DNA from: Mesonia phycicola
Lineage (GTDB): Bacteria > Bacteroidota > Bacteroidia > Flavobacteriales > Flavobacteriaceae
Direction of reading: 5' to 3'
Assembly: GCF_900141885.1 (NCBI RefSeq)
Contig: NZ_FQYY01000005.1
Location: forward strand, 186,001-250,000
Length of the DNA: 64,000 bases
Within the stretch, counting starts at the first letter, position 1, and every line of letters starts with the position of its first letter. A program made the position numbers and the translations under genes. This document shows positions 26,146 to 34,073 of this stretch, one piece after another. The notes under the pieces were generated by a model. It was not told the DNA's origin and did no database searches. It was given only the letters and a program-made list of their open reading frames with translations.

Positions 26146-29100
26146 TTAACTTACTGTATTTTTATTCATTTTTATCTGTAACCACATTTTAAATTTAGTA
26201 ACTAAGAAGTATAAAACAGGAACAATAATTAAGGTCAAGAAAGTTGCAATAAACAAACCATAAATAACAGTTTTAGCTAAAGGTCCCCAGAAAATTACGT
26301 TATCTCCACCAAAGTAGATATTTGCATCTAACTCAGAAAATAAGGTGAAAAAGTTAAGGTTAAACCCTATAGATAATGGTATAAGTCCTAAAATGGTGGT
26401 AATAGCTGTTAGTAATACAGGTCTTAAACGAGCTTTACCAGCTTCAACTACACTTTCAAAAAGGTCTGGAGTGCTCAAGTATTCTTTCTCACCTAAACCA
26501 AGTTTTAGTTTTTTTCTATCTACAATAAGCTGCGCATAATCTAATAACACTACTCCATTATTTACTACAACTCCGGCTAAAGAAATGATCCCTACCATAG
26601 TCATCATAATTACAAAAGCTTCTCCGCTAATTACTAAACCTCCAAATACACCAATAAAGCTTAAGAAAATTGCCAACATGATTATAGTTGGTTTAGAAAT
26701 TGAATTAAATTGGAATATTAAAATAAAGAAGATTAAAGCCAGTCCAGTAAAAAATGCACCTACTAAGAAAGCCATTTGCTTGTTCTGTTCTTCTATTTGC
26801 CCAGTGTAATCTACGTGTACATCGTCAGACATATTTTCAAAACCTTTCATTTCGTCTTGTATCTGAGTCACAATTGCGCCAGCATCTGTAAATCCAGGAG
26901 CCAATGCAGAGTAAACAGTAACTATACGTTTAGTGTCTTTGTGCTTAATGGCGCTAAACCCAGAGGTGTTTTTGTAAGTTGCTACAGTAGATAACGGTAC
27001 ACTTTTCACCTGTCCGGTATTATCTCTAAATGTAATATTTTGGTTAAATAAAGCACTTCTATTATATCTATTTTCTTCATTAAAACGAACATAAATATCA
27101 TAATCGTCTCCATCTTCTTTGTAAATACCTGCTTTAGATCCGAAAATAGAGTTTCTTAATTGTTGTCCAATTTGAGAAGCACTAATACCTAATTCACCTG
27201 CTTTTTCACGATCTATTTCAATACGCATGCTAGGTTTGTCTTTATTAACATCAATTTTCAATTCATCAATCCCTTGTATGTTTTTAGAGTTGATAAATTC
27301 ACGCATATTTTCAGCAGTATTGATTAATTCATTATAATCATTTCCTTGAATTTCAATATTGATTGGAGAACCTGCTGGAGGACCGTTTTGATCTTTTTCT
27401 ACTGAGATTAAAACTCCTGGGTATATACCTGTAAGGGCTTCTTGTACCTTTTGTCTAAGAACTTCACTGTCTTTTCCTTGTCTAAATTTAAACTCACGCA
27501 TAGAAGCGGTAATTTTTCCTTTATGTGGCATTTCTGCAGAAGAACCTCCATCTGTTTGTGGGTTACCAGCACCTTCTCCTACTTGAGAAACTGCGCTTTC
27601 TACCATAAAGTTATAGTCACCATTTTTATACTCATCATTATCAAGCACCTTAAAAACACGTTGTTCTATTTTTTTGGTAATAGCATTTGTCTTTTCTATT
27701 GAAGTACCTTGTGGGTACTCTATATAAACAATAATTTGATTTGGCTTATTGTCTGGGAAAAACTCTATTTTAGTACGTTTTTGCCCCAAAGAAATCCCAA
27801 AGGCTACAAAAGATAAAATAAGTAATAGAAAAGTACCTATTGATAGAATGTATGGTTTTTTGCCAGTAAGAGATTTTCTTAGTTGACGTTCGTACCAGTT
27901 TTCTAGTTTTACAAGAGTTTTAGTTTGAAAACTATTGGCCCATTTTCTAAGAAATAATCTGTATACCCAAAGCATGATAGCAGTAAACACCATAAGCGTA
28001 CCAAGTGCTTGGTATACGCCACCCATAATAAGAATTAAAACACCTATTATGGCCATACATACGGTAAGAATAACAATGCGTTTTATAGGCATATCTTTAT
28101 CTTCAATAGTCATAAAATCTGAAACCAAAACCGAATTGAAGAAAATGGCTACAAATAATGACGACCCGAGTACGGTAGATAAAGTAATAGGTAAAATAAT
28201 CATAAATTCACCCATAATTCCTGGCCACAAACCTAGCGGAATAAACGCGGCAACTGTGGTAGCGGTAGAAATTATAATAGGAAAAGCAATTTCTCCAATA
28301 CCTTTTTTAGCAGCTTCCATTCTGTTCATGCCTTCTTCTTCCATAAGACGGTAAACATTTTCTACTACTACAATACCATTATCTACCAGCATTCCTAATC
28401 CCATAATTAAACCAAATAAAACCATGGTGTTTAGAGTGTACCCTAATGCTTCTAACAACATTAAAGACATAAACATAGACATTGGTATAGCAAAGCCTAC
28501 AAAAATTGCATTTTTGAATCCTAAGAAAAACATTAGTACGGTTACTACTAATAGCACTCCAAAAATAATGTTGTTAACCAAGTCATCTACTTGCCCAATG
28601 GTAACAGAAGACTGGTCGTTAGCTATAGTTACTTGTACATCTGCAGGAAACTCGTTTTCTTGTGCGTTTGCTACTATTTCTCTTACCTGCTCTGCAGCAT
28701 CTACCATGTTTTTACCTGCTCTTTTCTTTACATCTAGCATTACCACAGGCTTTCCAAATTCTCTAGCGTAGGTGGTTTTGTCTTCTTCTTTAAAACTTAC
28801 ACTTGCTACATCTCTAAGGTAAATAGGTTTTCCGTTTTCAGATTTTACTACAAAATTATTTAGTTCTTTAGGGTCTTCTATTTCTCCTAAAATTCTAATG
28901 GTTCGTCTTTGTCCGCTAGCTTTTATATTACCTGCAGATAGAGTAACATTACCTGCATTAATACTGTTAATAATGTCGCTAAAAGTAACTTTAGCAGCCA
29001 TCATTTTATAAATATCTACGGCGACTTCTACCTCTTTTTCTTGTGCACCACGAATAGAGGCTTCTTTAATTTCGTTTAAGTCTTCAATATCATCTTGAAG

Positions 29101-29625
29101 GTATTCTGCAAATTCTTTTAATTTCTCAATAGTGTAATCTCCAGAGATATTAATATTAAGAATAGGCATTTCTTCAGATAAACTAAGCTCAAAAACATCT
29201 GGCTCTACTTTAGCGCCATTAAAGGTAGGCCAGTCTTCGCTTGAAGTTTCTGTATCTATCTCGTCTTTTACTTTTTGTTTGGCTTTTTCTACAGAAATAT
29301 CTTCGTCAAACTCTACCATAATCATCCCGTAATCTTCTTGAGAGGTAGAGGTGATTTCAACTACATTACTAACAGTTTTTAGTTGATCTTCTAGTGGGTC
29401 TATTACTAGTTTTTCAATATCTTCTGCAGTGTTACCTGGGTAAATGGTACTAACGTAAATTTTAGTTTCGTTTACTTCAGGGAAATTTTCTCTTGGCATA
29501 TCGAAAAAAGACGAGATACCTAGATAGAAGATTACCAATATTAAAACATAGATGGTAGTCTTATTGTTGATGGCCCAGGATGATAATTTAAATTCCTTAT
29601 CAACTTGATTTTTATTGTCTGTCAT
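26146..29625 (-). CDS. RND efflux pump, inner-membrane transporter
   Basis: An 1159-residue resistance-nodulation-division permease of the AcrB/MexB/CusA superfamily. It exports substrates out of the cell by proton antiport. It shows an N-terminal helix, a large periplasmic region, the TM4 segment GLGMLVDNGIVVVENVYR, a second periplasmic half and a C-terminal six-helix bundle with AGVVVNNGVVLLDY. The first half of the TM bundle is longer than usual, with extra helices near residues 510-550. It is last in the operon TetR-TolC-adaptor-pump. The substrate is unknown. Confidence 0.93.
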   Translation of the reverse strand: MTDNKNQVDKEFKLSSWAINNKTTIYVLILVIFYLGISSFFDMPRENFPEVNETKIYVSTIYPGNTAEDIEKLVIDPLEDQLKTVSNVVEITSTSQEDYGMIMVEFDEDISVEKAKQKVKDEIDTETSSEDWPTFNGAKVEPDVFELSLSEEMPILNINISGDYTIEKLKEFAEYLQDDIEDLNEIKEASIRGAQEKEVEVAVDIYKMMAAKVTFSDIINSINAGNVTLSAGNIKASGQRRTIRILGEIEDPKELNNFVVKSENGKPIYLRDVASVSFKEEDKTTYAREFGKPVVMLDVKKRAGKNMVDAAEQVREIVANAQENEFPADVQVTIANDQSSVTIGQVDDLVNNIIFGVLLVVTVLMFFLGFKNAIFVGFAIPMSMFMSLMLLEALGYTLNTMVLFGLIMGLGMLVDNGIVVVENVYRLMEEEGMNRMEAAKKGIGEIAFPIIISTATTVAAFIPLGLWPGIMGEFMIILPITLSTVLGSSLFVAIFFNSVLVSDFMTIEDKDMPIKRIVILTVCMAIIGVLILIMGGVYQALGTLMVFTAIMLWVYRLFLRKWANSFQTKTLVKLENWYERQLRKSLTGKKPYILSIGTFLLLILSFVAFGISLGQKRTKIEFFPDNKPNQIIVYIEYPQGTSIEKTNAITKKIEQRVFKVLDNDEYKNGDYNFMVESAVSQVGEGAGNPQTDGGSSAEMPHKGKITASMREFKFRQGKDSEVLRQKVQEALTGIYPGVLISVEKDQNGPPAGSPINIEIQGNDYNELINTAENMREFINSKNIQGIDELKIDVNKDKPSMRIEIDREKAGELGISASQIGQQLRNSIFGSKAGIYKEDGDDYDIYVRFNEENRYNRSALFNQNITFRDNTGQVKSVPLSTVATYKNTSGFSAIKHKDTKRIVTVYSALAPGFTDAGAIVTQIQDEMKGFENMSDDVHVDYTGQIEEQNKQMAFLVGAFFTGLALIFFILIFQFNSISKPTIIMLAIFLSFIGVFGGLVISGEAFVIMMTMVGIISLAGVVVNNGVVLLDYAQLIVDRKKLKLGLGEKEYLSTPDLFESVVEAGKARLRPVLLTAITTILGLIPLSIGFNLNFFTLFSELDANIYFGGDNVIFWGPLAKTVIYGLFIATFLTLIIVPVLYFLVTKFKMWLQIKMNKNTVS

Positions 29626-29653
29626 GTTTATTTACTTTAAGAAATTTAGAAAG

Positions 29654-30835
29654 TTACTTGCTTTCTTCATAAGAAATCATCTCTACCGATTGCCCATCTT
29701 TAACGCTTCTGGCTCCTTCGTTAATGATTAAATCGTCTTTTTGAAGTCCTTTAGTAACTTCTACTACATCTCCTTGTATTTTTCCTGTTTCAATAATGGT
29801 TCTATTGGCGTTTCCAATATTTTTATCATTTGCATTTTTTACTACGTAAACATACTGTTCTCCATTAGCATTTTCAGAAATGATACTTTGCGGAATTAAA
29901 ATTGCTTTTTCACTAGAGTAATCATTTATTCTCACTTTTGCAGTTAAATTAGGTTTGATGTTTTTCTCTTTGTTTGGTACATCAATCTCTACTTTAAAAG
30001 TTCTGTTGCTTGGGTCTACATAATTGGCAACTTGTTTTATTTTGGTTTCTATAGTTTTGTTAAGCACCGGAATAAAAACTTCTGTTTTTTTACCTTTAGT
30101 AACACTTTCTATATAACGCTCTGGTACATTAGTTTCAATGTACATGTTATCTAAGTTTACAATTCTGATTAATGGAGATTGTCCTGGAGATACTACATTT
30201 CCTTGCTCTGTAATTACATCGTCAATAGTACCTGTGAATGGTGCGCGAATTTGAGTTTTACCAATTTGTTGTTGCAATTGGCTTACCGCTTTTTGTTGAG
30301 CTTTGTAATTAGACTCTGCTTGTAAAAATGTGATTTCACTACCAATGTTTTGGTCCCAAAGACGTTTTTGTCTCTCGTAAGTAGTTTTAGCTAATTCTTC
30401 TTGAATTTTTAACTTTGCTAATTGTGAGCCAAGGCCACCATCATCAATTTTTGCTAAAAGTTGCCCTTTTTTAACTTGGTCACCTTCGTTAACATATACT
30501 TCGGTAAGAATACCGCTGTATTCTGGGTATATAGTAAGTACTTGTTGGGTAGTAATATTACCTTGTAATTCTAATTGGTGTTCAAAATTTTCTTCAATTG
30601 CTTGAATAGTGGTTACTAATGGAATTTTTTTAACCGTATCTAGCTTAGAAATTTTAGTGTCTAGCTCTTTAATTTTAGAGTTTATGTTTTCTTGTTGAGA
30701 AACTAGCTCAGTTCTTTTTTGTCTTATTTTGGTAAGATCGTTAGATTCTAAAGCTTTTTCAAAAGATTTTTCTTCTTTGTTACCGCAAGCGCTAACAACC
30801 ATTGAAGCGATGATGATTAGTATATAATTTTTCAT
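29654..30835 (-). CDS. RND efflux periplasmic adaptor (membrane fusion protein)
   Basis: A 393-residue lipoprotein (lipobox VSACGN near residue 17). A coiled-coil stretch lies at about residues 40-70. The biotinyl-lipoyl half motif VYVNEGDQVKKGQLLAKID is followed by a second helical hairpin and the matching half IRAPFTGTIDDV, then a beta-barrel region. It bridges the permease and the outer-membrane channel. It lies 28 bp from the pump gene and 2 bp after the TolC-like gene. Confidence 0.93.
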   Translation of the reverse strand: MKNYILIIIASMVVSACGNKEEKSFEKALESNDLTKIRQKRTELVSQQENINSKIKELDTKISKLDTVKKIPLVTTIQAIEENFEHQLELQGNITTQQVLTIYPEYSGILTEVYVNEGDQVKKGQLLAKIDDGGLGSQLAKLKIQEELAKTTYERQKRLWDQNIGSEITFLQAESNYKAQQKAVSQLQQQIGKTQIRAPFTGTIDDVITEQGNVVSPGQSPLIRIVNLDNMYIETNVPERYIESVTKGKKTEVFIPVLNKTIETKIKQVANYVDPSNRTFKVEIDVPNKEKNIKPNLTAKVRINDYSSEKAILIPQSIISENANGEQYVYVVKNANDKNIGNANRTIIETGKIQGDVVEVTKGLQKDDLIINEGARSVKDGQSVEMISYEESK

Positions 30836-30837
30836 GA

Positions 30838-32205
30838 TTATTGTTGAGAATTGGTAAAGTTAAGGTTTGGTGTGTTTAATAGAGTTTCTAATTCTGCTTT
30901 AGCATTAAGAACCTCTAGCATAGACTGTAATAATTCTTGCTGTGCAGCGTAAAGTTGTGTTTGTGCTTGTCTCAGCTCAAAACTAGTAGCAATACCTTCA
31001 GAAAATTTAATTTCATTTTTATTTTCTATACGTTCTGCTAAATCTAAATTTTGTTCTTTAATTCTATACTTGTCTATAGCGTATTGATAATCATTTTTAG
31101 CTTTTGTCATTCCCAATTTAATTTGAGCTTTTGCTTCTTTAAATTGAGTTTCAGCTTGATCTAATGCTATTCTAGCTTGTGCGGTTTGTGCACTTCTTTT
31201 AAGTGAACTAAAAATAGGAATGTTTAAACTTACCCCCCAAATAGAAGATTGAAAGTATTCTTGACTGCTATCAAAAAAAGTAAATTCTTGAGTATAAGCA
31301 CTAGTGCCATAATTTAGAAATGTAGATAAACTAGGTAATGCTTTAGATCTTTGTAAATCTAGTTCATGTTCTCTTTGTTCAATTTGTACATTAGCTAACT
31401 GGTAATCTAAATTGTCTTCAATATTAATATCAGAATTAAGTAGTGTTAAGCTAATATTTTCTTCAACTAAACTTTCTAGAGAATCTACTAATTCTACAGA
31501 TTTTTCTAACGGTATGCCTAAGGTTAGTTTTAGAGCATCTTGTGCAATTGCAACTAATCTATTTGCGTTGTTTAAATCATTGCTTACTTGTAAAAAAGTA
31601 ATCTGTAGTTGTTCTACACTTTCTTCTTCTTGAAGTCCGTTTTCGTATATTTTACGGGTTTCTTCTAAATTATCATTTAGTTTTTCTTTATTGTATTTTA
31701 AAATTTTAGCACTTTCTTGGGCTAATAACACATTTCCGTAAGCGTCTATAACGTCTTTTCTAATTTCTAGGGCTGTTTTTTCTGCATTGGTAGTAGTGTA
31801 TTTTTCAAAAGTTTTAGCAGCTCTAACCCCTACAATGTAAGAGCCATCAAATAAAAGTTGAGTGGCTGTTGCAGTTGCAGAAAGACTTTGTTTAGTACCA
31901 AAAATTACTGGGGAATAAGTACCTGCTGTACCTCCAAAAAATTCAGAAGGTATTAGTGTTACGGGCTGTTTTAAGTTGTTTTGGTAATCTACACTAGCAT
32001 TAATTTGTGGTAAACCAGCAGCAGTGGTTTCCCATTTCTTTTTTGCAGCAGCAGCAATATCTCTTTTAGCATTTATAGCAGTATAGCTACTATCTAAAGC
32101 AAAAGTTATGGCTTCTTTTAAGCTAAATTTATAGTTTTCTTTAGTTTCTTGCGCTTGTAGTATACAGCTAAAAAGCAAAAGAAAACAACTTAGGCGTATT
32201 TTCAT
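30838..32205 (-). CDS. TolC-family outer-membrane efflux channel
   Basis: A 455-residue protein with a signal peptide ending at LQAQ and long alpha-helical, Gln/Glu-rich repeats typical of the two OEP domains (about residues 30-220 and 240-440). It provides the exit duct for the pump. Its ATG overlaps the end of the TetR gene by 4 bp, so the regulator and pump genes are translationally coupled. Confidence 0.92.
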   Translation of the reverse strand: MKIRLSCFLLLFSCILQAQETKENYKFSLKEAITFALDSSYTAINAKRDIAAAAKKKWETTAAGLPQINASVDYQNNLKQPVTLIPSEFFGGTAGTYSPVIFGTKQSLSATATATQLLFDGSYIVGVRAAKTFEKYTTTNAEKTALEIRKDVIDAYGNVLLAQESAKILKYNKEKLNDNLEETRKIYENGLQEEESVEQLQITFLQVSNDLNNANRLVAIAQDALKLTLGIPLEKSVELVDSLESLVEENISLTLLNSDINIEDNLDYQLANVQIEQREHELDLQRSKALPSLSTFLNYGTSAYTQEFTFFDSSQEYFQSSIWGVSLNIPIFSSLKRSAQTAQARIALDQAETQFKEAKAQIKLGMTKAKNDYQYAIDKYRIKEQNLDLAERIENKNEIKFSEGIATSFELRQAQTQLYAAQQELLQSMLEVLNAKAELETLLNTPNLNFTNSQQ

Positions 32206-32807
32206 GAGTGGCAGTTATGGTTTAGGTTATTAATGTATTTTAATCCTTTTTCTGAGGCTATTGCTCTAAAATGGTATTCTAAAAAATGATCTACTAAAAA
32301 CGGTATAGTGTATTTTTCTATAGGAAAATAATCACTGTTTTTAATGCCTTCTAATGTCATAAAGTAAAAATTCTGAACAATTTCTATTTCAATACTTTCT
32401 CTGTAAAGACCTTCTTCTTTCCCTCTTTTAAGATTGTTACCTATGCATTTTCGCATATTTTCTATTTTTCTAGCTTTTAACTTTTCTTCAATTTTTGGGT
32501 AATACTTGCATAATTGAAATTGTGGCGAAGCTTTTTCTTCTTTGAGTCTTTTTAAAATATATTCATGAATAAGTAATAGCTCATCAATGGGGTTATGGTT
32601 TTCTTCTATAATTTTGTCTATTCCATTAGTAATAATGTTAAAAAGCTCCATGACACAAGTTTCTACAAGCTTTTCTTTATTAGGGTAATGTGCGTAGATG
32701 GTTTTTTTTGAAATACTTAATTTTTCGGCAATGTCATTCATAGTGATGCTTTTAAACCCAAGGGTTAAAAACATTTCTGTCGCGGTATTTAAAATTTTTT
32801 CTTTCAT
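32202..32807 (-). CDS. TetR/AcrR-family repressor of the RND operon
   Basis: A 201-residue regulator with the N-terminal helix-turn-helix (AEKLSISKKTIYAHYPNKEKL, about residues 25-45) and a helical ligand-binding domain. It is first in the operon and overlaps the TolC-like gene by 4 bp. A palindrome across its own promoter (32828-32855) is the obvious operator, so autorepression with release by a pump substrate is expected. That regulatory model is inferred. Confidence 0.9.
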   Translation of the reverse strand: MKEKILNTATEMFLTLGFKSITMNDIAEKLSISKKTIYAHYPNKEKLVETCVMELFNIITNGIDKIIEENHNPIDELLLIHEYILKRLKEEKASPQFQLCKYYPKIEEKLKARKIENMRKCIGNNLKRGKEEGLYRESIEIEIVQNFYFMTLEGIKNSDYFPIEKYTIPFLVDHFLEYHFRAIASEKGLKYINNLNHNCHS

Positions 32808-32815
32808 AGCGTTTG

Positions 32816-32845
32816 CAAAAGTAATATGGAAACTTTAAATACCAA
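32816..32845 (-). promoter_or_regulatory. Promoter of the TetR-RND operon
   Basis: On the minus strand TTG (32843-32845) is followed after 19 nt by the -7 box TACTTTTG (32816-32823), 8 nt before the ATG at 32807. Confidence 0.7.
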
Positions 32846-32855
32846 TAGGGTTTCC
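32828..32855. promoter_or_regulatory. Candidate TetR operator (28-bp palindrome)
   Basis: The arms GGAAAC (32828-32833) and GTTTCC (32850-32855) are perfectly complementary, and the half-sites extend with two mismatches to GGAAACYYTA. The palindrome covers the -33 element and the spacer of the tetR promoter, where a bound repressor would block transcription. Confidence 0.65.
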
Positions 32856-32941
32856 TTAGTTTTTTTTTAGAATTCATATTATCTTTATGTGAGTATTTTA
32901 AAATCGCTTATTTATGGTATTTTAGCTGAAAATTTTAAGCT

Positions 32942-33916
32942 ATGAGTGACCTTTCTTTTTATAGAGAAGAGTTTTTAAACTACCTAGAGAGTAATTTATA
33001 TAAAAAAGAACCCGTTAACCTTTATGAGCCGATATCTTATATCTTAAAGTTAGGAGGAAAAAGATTAAGACCTGTATTAGTATTAATTTCTGCAGAAGCT
33101 TTAGGTGTATCTTATAAAAAAGCATTAGATGCTGCTTTAGCGGTTGAGGTGTTTCATAATTTCTCTTTGGTTCATGATGATATAATGGACGATGCTCCTT
33201 TAAGAAGAGGGAAAATGACAGTTCATGAAAAATGGGATGTAAATACAGGTATATTATCTGGAGATGCTATGTTAATTAAAGCATATCAATTATTTGAGAA
33301 CTACGAAGGAGAGCAGTTTAAAGAGTTGGCAAAACTATTTAGTAAAACAGCTATAGAAGTTTGTGAAGGGCAGCAGTATGATATAGATTTTGAAACTAGA
33401 GAAGATGTCACAATTGATGATTATCTTAAAATGATTGAGTATAAAACTGCTGTTTTGGTTGGTGCTGCTTTAGAGATGGGAGCAATTGTAGCAAATGCAC
33501 CAAAAGAAATTAGAAAACAAATTTATGAGTATGGTAGATTAATAGGTGTTGCTTTTCAGTTACAAGATGATTATTTAGATGTGTTTGGAGACCCAGAAAC
33601 TTTTGGTAAACAAGTTGGGGGAGATATTATTGAAAATAAAAAAACATATCTTTATCTAAAAGCATTAGAAAAATCTTCTGCAGAAGATGCAGACCAATTA
33701 AGACATTTGTATACTATTTTGCCTACAAATACCACGCAGAAAATAGAAACTGTAAAGCATTTGTTTGAAACAAGTGGAGCGGCAGAGGTGACACAGCAAG
33801 AAATAGCAAGGTATACAGACAAAGCGTTTGCGGTGCTAAACGATTTAGAAATTAAAGAAGAACAAAAGCAATTATTAAAAGATTTAGGAGAGGTTTTATT
33901 AGTTAGAACCACTTAA
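32942..33916 (+). CDS. Polyprenyl diphosphate synthase (trans-isoprenyl type)
   Basis: A 324-residue enzyme that adds isopentenyl diphosphate units to an allylic diphosphate. In Bacteroidota it usually makes the long side chain of menaquinone. The first aspartate-rich motif DDIMDD starts at D79, and the second is FQLQDDYLDVFGD. LKLGGKRLRP near residue 40 binds diphosphate. The chain length of the product cannot be read with certainty. It is upstream of sucA with its own spacing of 157 bp. Confidence 0.92.
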   Translation: MSDLSFYREEFLNYLESNLYKKEPVNLYEPISYILKLGGKRLRPVLVLISAEALGVSYKKALDAALAVEVFHNFSLVHDDIMDDAPLRRGKMTVHEKWDVNTGILSGDAMLIKAYQLFENYEGEQFKELAKLFSKTAIEVCEGQQYDIDFETREDVTIDDYLKMIEYKTAVLVGAALEMGAIVANAPKEIRKQIYEYGRLIGVAFQLQDDYLDVFGDPETFGKQVGGDIIENKKTYLYLKALEKSSAEDADQLRHLYTILPTNTTQKIETVKHLFETSGAAEVTQQEIARYTDKAFAVLNDLEIKEEQKQLLKDLGEVLLVRTT

Positions 33917-34029
33917 TTGATTAAGAAATAATTTTATTAATTTCTGACTTACTAGAGAGCTATAAGCAAAAATATCTATGTTATAACAGAAATTTATAAT
34001 TTATTAGAGGCTATATCTCGTAAAAATTG

Positions 34030-34037
34030 TATTTTTG
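34030..34037 (+). promoter_or_regulatory. -7 box of sucAB
   Basis: TATTTTTG matches TAnnTTTG, 36 nt before the sucA start. No -33 TTG was found at the usual distance. Confidence 0.5.
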
Positions 34038-34073
34038 GTAATGTTTTAAAAACATAATTGTATATTCCTATTT

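Noticed and set aside
27442-28771. Several plus-strand open frames of 86-139 codons.
   Set aside because: They are antisense to the RND permease gene and show no protein-like features.
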